In this document: piece after piece, positions 26,045-37,857 of the stretch | Numbering within the stretch: position 1 is the stretch's first letter | Layout: each line of letters opens with the position of its first letter | Assembly (NCBI GenBank): GCA_028023455.1 | Contig: JAQFVV010000003.1 | Location: 186,001 to 250,000, forward strand | Source: Epiperipatus broadwayi | Lineage: Eukaryota; Onychophora; Udeonychophora; Euonychophora; Peripatidae | Direction: 5' to 3' | DNA length: 64,000 nt | Position numbers and translations under genes: made by a program | The notes under the pieces: generated by a model | Told to the model about the DNA's origin: nothing | The model's database searches: none | Seen by the model: only the letters and a program-made list of their open reading frames with translations

Positions 26045-26592
26045 GGGACTTGAATTCGAACTTTCAAGGTCTCTACATCTATCCAATTTAATTTATACAA
26101 CTGATACACGTGACCACATAACATGTAAAAACAAACAAACAAATGATCTCCAATATACTATTTTATGCTGAACCAGCACTCATCAGTAATCCAGATCACT
26201 ATCTCCAACACATATATAGAATCAATGCTTAGTTCATATTAAGATAGCAAATCTTTAAACTTTAGTGGACAAGCTTCTATCTTCTCCATTTTCCAACTCT
26301 TCAGCCATCCATTTCATTGAAAATCTGAGGTAGAGAGTGGAGAAGATCGAAGCTTGTCCATTAAAGTTTAAAGATTTGCTATCTTAATATAAACTGAGCA
26401 TTGATTGCATATATGTGCTGGAAATAGTGAACTGGACCAACTGATGAGTGCTGGTTCAACATTAAATACATATATCGGAAATCATTTGTCGTTTTCACAT
26501 GTGTGTAGTCATGTGTATCAGTTGTATATTATATTGTACAGATGTAGGGGCTTGAAAATTTGAGTTCAAATCCCTTATAATTACATTAAGTA
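26045..26592. mobile_element. Fold-back element, copy 3 (almost no loop)
   Basis: Left arm about 26045-26325 and right arm about 26330-26592 are reverse complements. The central loop present in copy 2 is essentially missing, and the arms meet near AAAATCTGAGGTAGAGAGTG. Landmarks are GATACACGTGACCACATAAC, CAGCACTCATCAGTAATCCA and AACTGATGAGTGCTGGTTCA. A (TA)n tract lies on each side (25879 and 26648). It encodes no protein. Confidence 0.82.
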
Positions 26593-27450
26593 TAAACAAT
26601 ATACATATATTTAAATACTATCATATAAATATAATTAAATTTTACATATATATATATATATAATTAATTAACATTTTCATAGAATAAATCTTCATTTAAT
26701 TTTTTAGAGACTATTTTTTTATTAATTGCATTGATATTGTATTTTTTAAATTTGAAACATGTTTATTAATGCATAATTTAGAAGTAATAACTCATTATTC
26801 ACTAATTAATTATCACCTTCATTAGTTTTCATACTTGAAATTAAAATAAACATAATTAATTTGTATTAATATTTTTTAAAAATTTTATTTTTCATAAAAA
26901 GAAAATTTCATATAGCTATGTAACTATTATTTTTATATTAAATATTTGACCATTATATGTACTATCTTAAAGATATGCAATCAATTAAAAATATAATAAC
27001 CATTAAAATCATACACTTATAAATAAAGTCAGTCAGCTTTAAATATCATCCTATAGGATATAAGTTTTTTCAAAAAATTTTTTTAAAGAAATAGTAAAGC
27101 AAAATAAATTTCTCCAATGTTTAGTCAATTAGTGATGGTTTTATCATTATTCTTTTTTTATTTTATATTTTAACTAATAAAAGTTTTACATACGTATATA
27201 TTCAGGTTAGCTAATAGTTGATTATTTCTCTTCACCCCCAAATCCAGTTACAAACTTGATTAGAATTTTATGTCATGGGTTTAGTAAAAAAATATATAAC
27301 GACCACACTATAAAGTCTTTCATATATATATTAATCATTATCAATTCAAATATTTTCACAGATAAAAATGACTATAAAGGAAAGTTCGGGCACATGTTTA
27401 TTAATATTTTACTTAAGCTTATCAAATGCCTGAAAGAAATATTAGTCTGT
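26593..27450. other. AT-rich noncoding DNA, host site of a LINE insertion
   Basis: No gene supported. The last 14 bases (27437-27450) are the left target-site duplication of the LINE that follows. Confidence 0.5.
27437..27450. repeat. Target-site duplication, left copy
   Basis: AAATATTAGTCTGT is repeated exactly at 27858-27871, flanking the LINE insertion. Confidence 0.88.
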
Positions 27451-27857
27451 AGACTATCAGTTTTCCTCATCTATGCTCTCTGGTTGCTCCGATGTGCCAT
27501 TATCTTTGACCAGAGAGTACATTCAGTCAATCAAAAGCTATTGGACCTAATTCACTCTCTCAAAACCAGAAATACCAAACTAGCGCCATCTCCACTCCTC
27601 ACAGACACTTGGGAAATCCTCCAACTCCCATCCTCTTAACCTCTGTCATAGGACTCAATCACGAAGACATGCATTTCAGACCGGCCTGGACTACACACCG
27701 TTTCCCCTTTCCATTTCCCATTCCCTTTTCACATGTATCTTTCCTCTCTTACCATGTTGCTCCTGAAATTTCAATTCATCTTATAATCACTCCCTTGTAA
27801 ACCTTTTCTAACTGTATCTTTTTTTTTATGAATAAACGTTCATCACTGAGAAAAAAA
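27451..27857 (+). mobile_element. 5'-truncated LINE insertion with 3' UTR and poly(A)
   Basis: An insert of about 407 bp begins abruptly in coding sequence. The frame from 27451 to a TAA at 27637-27639 reads RLSVFLIYALWLLRCAIIFD and onward, ending in LLTDTWEILQLPSS. This resembles the C-terminal tail after the reverse-transcriptase domain of a non-LTR retrotransposon polyprotein. About 210 bp of comparatively G+C-rich 3' UTR follows, then an AATAAA-type signal (TGAATAAACG, about 27829) and a terminal A run at 27851-27860. The exact 14-bp duplication on both sides is the signature of target-primed reverse transcription. The unmutated duplication and intact frame suggest a recent insertion. The clade is not identified. 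It is distinct from the RTE-like remnants at 4.7 and 31.8 kb. Confidence 0.88.
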
Positions 27858-27871
27858 AAATATTAGTCTGT
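27858..27871. repeat. Target-site duplication, right copy
   Basis: AAATATTAGTCTGT, identical to 27437-27450. Its first As merge with the poly(A) tail. Confidence 0.88.
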
Positions 27872-30800
27872 TCCATTTATCTACTTTGTCATGTTAGCTT
27901 GACAAAAAACTTTTTCATTAAAATACATGCTAGAATTAAATAAAATAGTATTATAGCAAAAATTAAATTAAAAGGTACCTAATGTTTCCATGCTCTGATG
28001 AAAATACATTTACAATCTCATAGAAAAGTTAGCTATTTTCTTAATGATTTTTTTCTACAAAACTGTTTTATTTTATTGCCATTATAAACTTTAATGGAAA
28101 TGTTTCTTTAAGCAGTTGATTAGTCTCATCAAAATAGTTTTAAGCCATGTACATAAATTTTCCACCAAATAATTATAGATGACATTAGTCACCTTCTATA
28201 TGTGTTATGTCAAAAAGAAAAAAACAACAACAAATAACCGATCTTAACTTTCAATAGGTCTAACAATATTCATAGAAGATCTGTGGTATATATAATTACA
28301 TTAAATATAAGTAAAAAAAAATATTTTTAAGAACTTTTTATAGTGATTAATTATTAGATGATATGAAAGTATTTAATTAAATTTATTTTTATTGTAATAT
28401 TTTAGCACGTTTCCATTTGCTGGGTTTTTTTAAATTAATGTTTATTTATAACTTTAATAATGGTCAGACTAAACATATTTCAATGATTTACATTTATTTT
28501 TATTTATATAACTTATATGGGCACCTTTGATTTTAGCTATCATAAAATAATGATGACCACCAAATAAATTCCTATTTTTAATATCTGGCTAGATCATGAA
28601 AAACACAAGTTACTCTTAATGAATGAATATAGACCATACAATATTACATTTAGAAAAGTTAACAAATCATATAACAATAGTTTGATTATAAAATATAATT
28701 ATTAGTTGATATATAACTTATTTTTCTTTTAACAAAGTCTTTTCTTTAATATTTATGTTATTGTCTTATTCCATATACATCCAAGAAAACAATAATTATA
28801 CATAAATATCCAAGTTTACTTGCTAAGTTTAATTTTAATCTTCATTTACATTACAATATTAATATAGTTATTGATAATATTGTATCTTTACCATACAATG
28901 AATCTTCACTTCAATAAACTTAAAACATAACTTTACATACTGATAAACTCTTATAAAACATTTTTATTTATTTATAAGCTTCCTAGTACTGATACATATA
29001 TATATTCTATATACGATAAACATAACAGCTATTTTTTATATAACAATAACTATAAGGAGTGTTTTTTTAGGTCCTGTAACCTATTTGATAGTGAAAAAAC
29101 AACTGCATATATTTTGATAAATTTACTTACACAAAATCTAATTTTCAGTAATCAAATATAGGATTAACTATGAATGAATGAACCTGATGGATACAATTAC
29201 ATCATTAATTATAATTATTTAATATTTGGATGATTTACCCACAAGCATTATTTCTTTACTCTCTTTTAAACTGACAATTTATACAAAGTAACATATGTTT
29301 AACAGGTATTAAAAGAATATTCTTACAAAAGGTTAATATAACATATATAACAAAGTAAAAAGTTATATTCTTTTTTTCACACTGACAATTTCTCCAGCAT
29401 AATATCCAGGTCAACAAGTGTTAAATGCAAACTCATAATAGTTAGGACAAAATTCAATCAGTCTTTTAATATAAAACATACAAAATAATGTAACTTTAAT
29501 TTATTTCTTCCTTCTGAAAAATATTAAAGCAGTTCATGTGAGATCATGATGTGTTTTGTAAGCACCAGCTCTACCATTTCAAGCATGCATTATTTCTTCA
29601 TTTTTACAGATGTTATTCAAAGTAATGTGTCAAGATTTCCAGGTTAAATTAGTGGTTGGGGGTGTTTCTACTTTTTATTCACTATACATGGAGAAGGTTT
29701 TATGAGTTTGATTGAAATAAGAATCCAGTATGTTTGCCATAAAAAAAGAAAAGTTGACTTTATGTATACATTACTTCCTTTTGTTTTGGACAACACATTC
29801 CAGATTTTTAAAATTACAAATTGATTCATTTGCATATACTTTAATTGTTTGAAAATTTGTTTATAATTGAAATAAATAATATATTATTCATTTCAGTATA
29901 TTTGAAAATGAAAAAACAAAAGATGATTTAATTCTAATGTATGTTACCTTACATAACTGAACAAATGAATACCCTTTTAAATTTAATCTGAACATGAAAT
30001 GCAAATAATGAGGAGGACATTTTCTTATTATGTTCGTATCATGAGATAATTTAATTTATGTGAAAAATGTAAATGATAAAATAAATTGATAATAAATGAA
30101 AAAACTGATAAGATAGACAGATTCTATCAATATAATAATGAAAATATTTATGATGTATGTGTATGATTCTAAAATTCAATGATTTCTTTATGTTGCTAGT
30201 ATAATGCATTTATGTATGTGTATTTATTTATGCATGTATGTATGTACATATGTGTGTATATTAAGTTTTCTATTCAAATACAGATAGAGAAACTATGAAT
30301 AAAGTACTATATCATATCAATGGTATATCAATTATCACCATTGATAATTTTCAAGATCAAGATATCCCTTTAATATAATTTATTTTAGTTTTTAAATTTA
30401 ATAGTTATAATATAAACTTCAATAAGCTTTTATACCTTTAAGACACATTTAAAAATTAAAATAGAATTTAAGGCAAGTATTTTTGTGAAAAAATAAATTA
30501 CTGGCTCAGTCTTCACCCTTTCTCTATTTGTGGTGAAGTAAGCATTATATTTTTCATAACTCTATCAATTCTCATATAAGATATAACCTCTAGCAACTCA
30601 CATCAGATAATTACTTATGAGTCAATAACAAATTTCTAGATGAATTGCTAACAAAATAACTGTAAAAAAAATTCTAAGCTTTTTTAGGAGTTGGGAAAAA
30701 ATATCAAATATGCTTTGACCAGGGTGAGCCATAAGTGATTGACATGTAATTGAATAAACTATTATCCATAAGAATACTATTAAAGCCCCATTGGGGGGAG

Positions 30801-31739
30801 GGGATCTCATTCTAATCAGCTCAGATTAAAACTCTACCATTAAAGCAATCTCATTTAATTCAAATGCTTCATTAGGCATTATAAACAAAAATATTCACTT
30901 ACTTTTAGCTTGGATGGTTATCAGTTTATAATAAAAGTCAGTTTGAATGTTTTGGTGGTATCTCTTCACATAGAAATGAAAACTTAAAAGATGGCATCAT
31001 CCCAAGCTTCAATAGTGCTGCTATTGCATTTAACAAGTAAAGTCTTGGCAAATTACTTTGTCAAATTCAAATTTAATTTTTGGGAAAGTATCACGAATCT
31101 CCTATTATTGTGAAAATATAATTACAAGTTTAAAATGTCAATTGAATATACACTATCTCAAAGATATTATAAACAAGTGTAATATTGATTGCTTTTATTA
31201 AATAGATATCATTGAAGAAAATATAACAGAGAGACATAAAATATTAAAAACTTTCAGAAAAAAGATTTGCTGAAGAAAATAATGAAAAGTAGCATGACAA
31301 ATAAGTCAAATAATCAGATTAAAGCACATGATAAATATGCATGTATTCATTTGTTTTTCTGTTTAAAGTCTATGTATACTAAAGTTTTCTCTAGATGTGA
31401 TTATAAGTAAATGAGTTTGTCTCACTGAAAAATATTTTTAAAGTAAACATTTACGATACTTTTTTATTAATGTAACTTATGTCAAATTTCTGAATAATTT
31501 ATATTTACTAATGAAGTTAACAATGATAAACGAATAAATAAAAGTTTCCATTTACTTTTATTTTAAAAAAAAACAAAAGTTATTCTATATTGACAATTTA
31601 ACTATATCAAGATTATATGTTTTCCAAACTGAATAAATTATTAAAAATTCTTCTTTGATCTTTTAAGATAATATCCATTATTAAAAATGTCAATTCTCAT
31701 TGTTTTACATAAATACAGTATTATCTTTCTGAATTAACT
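27872..31739. other. AT-rich noncoding DNA, no supported gene
   Basis: Nothing coding is recognised. 30610-30830 is slightly richer in G+C and holds a 62-codon minus-strand open frame without known motifs. Confidence 0.5.
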
Positions 31740-31774
31740 TTAATATGGTAAATGACAAGTGACCCCATATCTCT

Positions 31775-32592
31775 AAAACATTTTACAACAGTTTTGCAAG
31801 AAGTATTTTGTGGATTAAAATGGGAAGCTAAGAGAATAAAAGTAAATGAAGATTATTTAAGTCTTCTGGATTATGCATGTGATGTAGTTGTTTTTGAAAA
31901 TAATACTTTAGAGATTTAGAAAATGTTGCAAGAGTTATCAGATAAAAATAAAAAAGTATAATTAAAGGTAAATATTAAGACTCAAGTAATATTCAGTGGA
32001 TTTTCTCAAAAGAACAAAATAAAGATTGATAATGACGAATTAGAAGAAGTTAACAACTATAAGTATCTTGACCAGATTATTACTATAGATGAAAACATAG
32101 TAGATGAAATTAATCATAGAAACTTTTGATAGAAGTAATATTAAAAGAAAATAAACCTATGTGTTTGAAAACAAATGTGATTACCACTTCTTACTTTATG
32201 AAAATGAGATTTGGACACTTAACAAAAGAGCAATACAGATACTTCAGACTACTTAAAGAAGTATGGAGAGATGCATGTTAAAAGTAACAAGAAGTTATCA
32301 AAAACAAAATACATGTGTGAGAGAACAAATAGGTGTTACAGACATCATTGAAAAAAATTAAGAGACTAAAGTGAGTTGGGGTGGATGTATTGCTAGAAGA
32401 GATGATAATATACAGTCAATTGAAAATTCAAACTGGATTCCAAGACATTATAAAATATATAGAATGAGACCACATGTGATATGAATGAATGAAATAAAGA
32501 AGTGTGTTGGTGCAATATGAAGAAGAGAGGCTAGGCATTGGAGAAGATGCATTGAATTATGTAGAGACCTTCATGCTGCAATGAGTTGATAA
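31775..32592 (+). mobile_element. Decayed RTE-like LINE, C-terminal half
   Basis: The fragment starts within the reverse-transcriptase palm and runs to the end of the protein, with many frameshifts. Recognisable pieces in order are LKWEAK (about 31817), DELEEVNNYKYLDQIIT (about 32034), REQIGVTDIIEK (about 32319), CIARRDDN (about 32380), NEIKKCVGAI (about 32488) and ELCRDLHAAMS (about 32553) before a TGA. This is the usual order of the RT thumb and C-terminal segments of RTE-like endonuclease/RT proteins. The first 120 bp overlap the end of the 4.7-6.0 kb fragment in content, so the two are separate insertions of related elements, not one split copy. Inactive. Confidence 0.85.
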
Positions 32593-33213
32593 TGGTGTTC
32601 AAATTTATTATATAATCTTAAACATTCATAATATAAAGAAAGTAGTTACAATTTTATCAAATTTTATATAAATTGAAAATTACTATTAATGCTATGTTTA
32701 GCATGTAATATTATTAATTACATTAAAACATTTGCCAAAAAAACGAGGAACAAAATTTATAATTAATGCAAATATACAGTAATAAAATGCCCATTTTTAT
32801 TGTACTGTAAAATTTTATATGGAGATTTATTTTAAACAATAAAAAAAATTAGCAATTGCAATATTTAAACAAACTCAATTATTTAAATTAACATTGCTGG
32901 GTGTTCATTATTTGAACTATTACATTTATAAGGCACAAAAATTATCTATCAATATATATATACTTATCACTTTGTCAAGTTTTAGAAATAGCTCATTAGA
33001 TAAATTAAAAAATATTGGTCAATTCATGGCAATTTGCCTTAAATATCTTGGATAATTTAACATTCACTCTTCTGGTTTTAGTTGATCAAATTAATTCTTC
33101 AAATAAAATCATGAAAAAAAATGACTGTTCTTTTACCATAAAAAGTTATAATATATAATAACTAAAAAGCAATTCAATTATTTATATTAACAAGCCTGGA
33201 GTTTGTATTATGT
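32593..33213. other. AT-rich noncoding DNA
   Basis: No gene supported. The LINE 3' UTR may extend a little into this stretch but has no recognisable end. Confidence 0.45.
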
Positions 33214-33234
33214 ATATTAGACATTGTAATTAAC

Positions 33235-33277
<43 letters not shown>

Positions 33278-33315
33278 CAATGTCTAATATATATATATAT
33301 ATATATATATAGTAT
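33214..33315. repeat. Palindrome arms around (TA)n, followed by a second (TA)n
   Basis: ATTAGACATTGTAATTA at 33217-33232 and its exact complement TAATTACAATGTCTAAT at 33273-33288 flank a (TA)n tract of about 38 bp. A second TA run follows to about 33315. The arrangement resembles a (TA)n tract framed by inverted TTACAAT/ATTGTAA ends, like the flanks of the 2-kb elements. Confidence 0.85.
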
Positions 33316-33443
33316 ATATATTAAAAATATTCACTAGAATAAAAACTACAAGTTAAAAAATGCCTAAATAAAATTAAAGATTAAAATTCTTTGCTATAGC
33401 CAGCTTCGGCATATTCTGCCATCTTAAGTAGCAATATATATAT
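33316..33443. other. Short AT-rich linker between repeats
   Basis: Contains one G+C-richer stretch (GCCAGCTTCGGCATATTCTG at 33399). It ends in a TA run that borders the 2-kb element. Confidence 0.4.
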
Positions 33444-35521
33444 TGTAATGATATATAAATATGTCGTTACATTAAATTGAAATAAAAACTTTTAAGTTCG
33501 CATATAAAAATAAGTGTATTAAAAAGAAAAAAAAACTAAACGCTAAAATTAAAATGTTTGTTAAACGTATATATTCGCACAGATGCTAAACTTTAAAAAT
33601 ATTTTTTTAATAAATAAAAAAAGGTATTTGAATGTATTTTTTTTATAAAAAAAGATTTAAATATAAAAATAGTTTAAAAAAGAAATAACGTAAGTAAAAA
33701 TAAAAACAGGTATTAATTAATTCCTGTAATCTGTAAATGGAAATGATTGTTTATTAATTATCCAAAAGCTGTCTAATTAAAAAGTCAGAGAGTAAATTAG
33801 ATAAGAGAATAAAGAGATTTTAGCTTGACCAATGGAAGCACCAAGCCTCAGCCCGGACCCGAACGAAAATTTGGATTAGTGACGTCTTTGTTCATTCAAT
33901 CTGGAGATTTACTATAAAAAGAGAAATATTGAGTTCCAGTTCCAGCGTTGTGTGTTTGAGAGTTGTGGTAGGACATACATACCACACTCTCTATTTAAAA
34001 AAGAAAAAGGAAAAGACTGTGACACCTTGAACCAGCTATTGCCATCTCCAGAACATTATCTTCCAATGGAGGCATCGCGGGAATTAAAAACAGGAACCTG
34101 GACTCTTCTACCATAAGCTATATGAAATGAACAATTATTAAAATCAATTAAGAACTTTCGTCAAGTTTTATAAATTGATAAACAAGCCAACTTAAATGTT
34201 AAAAACAGACTCTTATCTGACTTTTGTAAGTTTTTAAATCAAATTAATAATGTTTAATTTTATATGTTTTCCGATTGATAAAAATCATTTCCATTTTTTT
34301 TTCTCTTATTGTATAAATTATTTGTTGTTTAAATTTTAAATGATGAAATTTAGGTTGGGTATAGACGTTGCATAGATTCTTTAGTGGTTGATTATGTTGA
34401 AGTTTTCACATTTGATTAGAATATATACGTCAACGAGGTTAATGCGGGCATCTTACGATGAATGCCACGGAGCCTTGTGTATCCCCTTTGCAATTGACAT
34501 GATCGATGATTTTGTATTTTGATCGATTGTGTTTAATTTGAATGTTTTTGACTGTGGAATCTGTGCAGCCGATCTATACTCAACATTTTAAAAGCAAATT
34601 TATAAAAATAATCTGTGCGAACGTATTTAAATGTTAAATTTAAGTCAGGCGTGAATGGCTATATAGTTTGTAAAGTTATATTAAGGGAGGGTAATCTTAG
34701 GTTATTCATTTCGTAGCTGAATTGGTTCAATGGATTGGATATATTTGTGTAATTGTAGATGTAGTATGAGGTCCACTACAGGCAGGATTATAGATATACG
34801 CCACACACCCTCTGTTTGCCTATGGATGGGTTTGTAAGTCGGCGGAAGACCGCAGTCCATTCCTATGGAGTTTTTTGTTCATTGTTCTACTTGCCAACAG
34901 ATGTAACATTCCTGTTGGTGGAGAGTCAATGTCTTCTCTAATTCTACTTACTGTTCAGATGTCCATTCCTGACAGTATAGTATTTTGTGTTGTCGTATAA
35001 TGCTACATTGAATACATGAATGTATCAGATGGATTGGCGCCAGTTGATTGCGAAATTTGTTGCCTAAGGTTAAATCAGGGAAGAATATTTTCTTTTCAAA
35101 TGCAGATCTATGTAGTCTCTTCATACTTGACTATCTAAATAAAATATTAAACTCATTGAAACTTAGTTAAATGTAAAATTAAAAGATTAATAGAAAAATC
35201 TAAAATGTTGAATTTATTCCTCAAAATTTAAATGTTATTTTATATGTGCGTAAATAAATATTTTTATGTGTTAATTTCTGGCAGTGGCTTTTATTTATTG
35301 ATATTTAAGATATAAATTAAGATACAGATTTTTATCTCTGCGTCTCCGCTGAGCTAGTGACTTGGGCTAACGATCGGAATATTTAAATAAAGTGGAATCT
35401 TAACCGCACGTATCTACCTACTCTATAAATTTTTCTAGGTTTAAATGCCTAGATGGCGCCTTGTAGAGCAGATACCGTTTTGCGGTTAGATTCGATCTTC
35501 ACTTTCATTTCGATTGTTATA
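33444..35521 (+). mobile_element. 2.1-kb TG...CA-type element, copy 1 (module order B-A)
   Basis: The boundaries are inferred by alignment with copy 2 (45932-48153). The left end is TGTAATGA right after a TA run. The right end is TCGATTGTTATA, decayed from TCGTTACA, right before a TA run. TG...CA ends in short inverted repeats are typical of LTRs. Shared parts in order are a 5' segment with AAGTTCGCAT and TTCGCACAGAT; the inverted pair AAATGGAAATGATTG (33735) / AATCATTTCCATTT (34282); a CRE-TATA promoter between them (33880-33919); module B (about 34349-34632, ATAGACG...TGTGCGAA); module A (about 34633-35150, GGCGTGAATGGC...CTATGTAGT); and a 3' segment with TCTGGCAGTGGCTT and GAGCTAGTGAC...GGGCTAACGA. 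No long conserved reading frame is present, so it could be a solo LTR of a large retroelement or a nonautonomous element. Confidence 0.7.
33880..33945 (+). promoter_or_regulatory. CRE-like site plus TATA box in 2-kb element copy 1
   Basis: TGACGTC (33880-33886) is followed 33 bp later, start to start, by TATAAAA (33913-33919). Copy 2 has TGACGTAA and TATAAAAGG at almost the same spacing. Preservation of both motifs and their distance between diverged copies supports a functional Pol II promoter. Transcription would be expected to start around 33943 and read rightward. Confidence 0.6.
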
Positions 35522-35534
35522 ATATATATATATT
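35522..35534. repeat. (TA)n junction between two elements
   Basis: A short TA run separates the end of the 2-kb element from the start of the fold-back element, as if one inserted at the edge of the other's TA flank. Confidence 0.6.
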
Positions 35535-36345
35535 ATAATGAGCATGCCAATAGCTCTTAACAAACTTTTCAGAATATCCCTATAGACTGGTTTTATGCTT
35601 TTGGCATTTCTCAGTGAGGCACTAAAATATCCAAGCATTAGATTTAAATTAAAAAGTCAAGCCCAGAAACTTTATCTAATGGCTAACTACTAAGTAGAAA
35701 ATTGGAAATTTTCAGACATTCATATGTCTTCAAATCCAGCTATCTAACTTAAATAGCTATATGAGACTGACTTAAGTTCAGATATGCCATATATTAATAG
35801 CTTTAGCAATATAAAATTGCCAAAACCTTAATAACAAAAACAATAATTGCAAGAAAATCAAGTCATACATCACATGACTTAATTTAATAAGCTTGTATTA
35901 CAAATGATATATAATGAGCATGCTAATAGCTCTTAACAAGCTTTTCAGAATATCCCCAATTCCAGATGTGAAATAAAAACTGTTCTTTACTATTAAGGTT
36001 TTGGTGATTTTATATTGTTAAAGTTATTAATATATGGCATATCTGAACTTAGTTCAGCCCCATAAGGCCATTTAAGTTAGATAGCTGGATTTGAAGACAT
36101 ATGGATGTCTGAAAATTTCATATTTTCTACTTAATAGTTAATTATTAGATAAAGTGTTGGGATTGACCTGGTATTTTAAATCTAATGCTTGAATATTCTA
36201 GTTCCTCACTGAGGAATGCCAAAAGCATGAATCCAGTCTAGGAATAGAGATATTCTGAAAAGCTTATTAAAAGCTATTTGCACACTCATTATATAACATT
36301 ACAATACAAGCTTATTAAACTAAGTCATGTGATATATAACTTTAT
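35535..36345. mobile_element. Large fold-back element with a third copy of its end
   Basis: Left arm about 35535-35843 and right arm about 35981-36288 are reverse complements over about 300 bp, with moderate divergence. Examples are GGCATTTCTCAGTGAGGCAC against CCTCACTGAGGAATGCC, and CCAGCTATCTAACTTAAAT against GTTAGATAGCTGG. The spacer contains an inverted copy of the 60-bp GTCATGTGA module (35848-35906) and a further, same-orientation copy of the left end (ATAATGAGCATGCTAATAGC at 35911). The right side ends with the module again (36297-36345). This suggests a compound of two head-to-head units. No protein is encoded. Confidence 0.8.
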
Positions 36346-37017
36346 ATATATTGAAACAGATATGCTGTTCCTCATATAAATATTCAACCCCCCCCCATTT
36401 AAAAATGTCTAGCGTGATTCAGTCTAATTGGGAATGAAATAAAAGCTGTGATTTGTTTTAAAAAAATCATATTTTAATTTTGTTATTGATGGAATTGAAT
36501 AAATGTTAAGTCATCTTATTTTTTTTTATCTGTCTCAATAAAAAGAAAAGAAATTAATTATCCAATCATTAAAAAGAAAGAAAAAAAAGATACTTGAGTT
36601 AAACTGAGGCAGTATTCAAATCAGGCACGTCGTCGGAAGAAAAGAACTTTTTTTTTTCTCTCGTCTTACACAGAGAAGCAGAACATATTAAATTTTTTTT
36701 AAAAAAAAAAAAGGAAACTGTATTACTTAATTCTTTTGATACATTAAAATAAAGCTTTAACAAAACGTGAAAATGGAAAAAGAAAGCTTTACTAGAGGAA
36801 TTATAATAACAATGGGGTAATTTAGCGGCTTCACTCTCTCCATGCTATGCCATGACTTTCCATAGATGAAATAACCTGCCTTCTTTAGAGTAAACTAGAC
36901 TGCAAAACTGGAAGGTAATTATGTTATGGGAATGTTTAAACATTTTTTTACCATAAGTTATAAATTGACATCATGAAATATCTACATTAAAATTATTTTT
37001 ATAAAATATTAAAAAAT
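36346..37017. other. Unclassified sequence with poly(C) and CpG-rich motif
   Basis: Contains a C9 run at about 36390, a G+C-richer motif (GGCACGTCGTCGGAAGAAAA, 36623) and another at 36830-36910. No gene is recognised. It may be part of whatever larger repeat carries the tandem arrays that follow. Confidence 0.35.
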
Positions 37018-37305
37018 ATTTATCATATGTTATGAAGTGAATTTATGAAACGGTTGCATACGTTTTGTTTAATAAAATATTGAGACATCTTTATCATACG
37101 TTATGAAATGAAGTTATGAAATAATTACCTAGAATTTGTTTTATAAAATATTAAAATGTCTTTATCATATGTTATAAAGTGAAGTTATGAAATAATTACG
37201 TAGAATTTATTTTGTAAAATATTAGAACATGTTTATCATACGTTATAAAATGAAATTATGAAATAGTGATACGCAAATTTATTTATAAAAATATTTGAAT
37301 GTATT
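37018..37305. repeat. Tandem array, 71-bp unit, about four copies
   Basis: The landmark TATCATAYGTTATRAA recurs at 37021, 37092, 37163 and 37234, exactly 71 bp apart. Each unit continues GAARTTATGAAATAATTACG and TTGTTTTATAAAATATT. The last copy is more diverged. Confidence 0.93.
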
Positions 37306-37317
37306 TACTATATGGAT

Positions 37318-37775
37318 TAGAAATGCTCCACAAGCCAAACAGAATTCACGCGTATGAATATACCCTTATATTTGACTAAATTAGAAATTCTTTAATTACT
37401 AAATTATAAATGCTCCACAAGCCAAACAGAGTTTATGTGTATAAACATACTCTTATGTTGACTAAATTAGAAATGCTTTAATTACTAAATGATAAATGCT
37501 CCATAAGCCAAACAGAGTTTATGTATATGAATATACCCTTATATTTGACTAAATTAGAAATTCTTTAATTATTAAATTATAAATGCTCTACAAGCCAAAC
37601 AGAGTTTATGTGTATAAATATACTCTTATATTTGACTAAATTAGAAATGCTTTAATTACTAAATGATAAATGCTACATAAGTCAAACAGAGTTCATGTAT
37701 ATGAATATAATTTTATATTTGGCTAAATTATAAATGCCTCAATTATCAAATGATAAATGCTCTACAAACCAAGAA
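37318..37775. repeat. Tandem array, 86-87-bp unit with alternating A/B types
   Basis: The landmark YAAGYCAAAC recurs at 37331, 37418, 37504, 37591 and 37678, with a decayed sixth at 37764. Odd-numbered units carry TATGAATATACCCTTATAT, AGAAATTCTTTAATTA and AAATTATAAATGCT. Even-numbered units carry TGTATAAAYATACTCTTAT, AGAAATGCTTTAATTA and AAATGATAAATGCT. The alternation makes a higher-order dimer of about 173 bp. Confidence 0.93.
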
Positions 37776-37857
37776 TTGTCGAGTTCAAATGTCTACCAAT
37801 CGGTAATAATTCATAAAATAACAAAATGTTATATAAATCATAAATGCTTAACTGCTA

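Noticed and set aside
34000-34130. Possible host first exon after the TATA box in element copy 1
   Set aside because: The same promoter and downstream sequence recur in copy 2, so it belongs to the repeat and not to a host gene.
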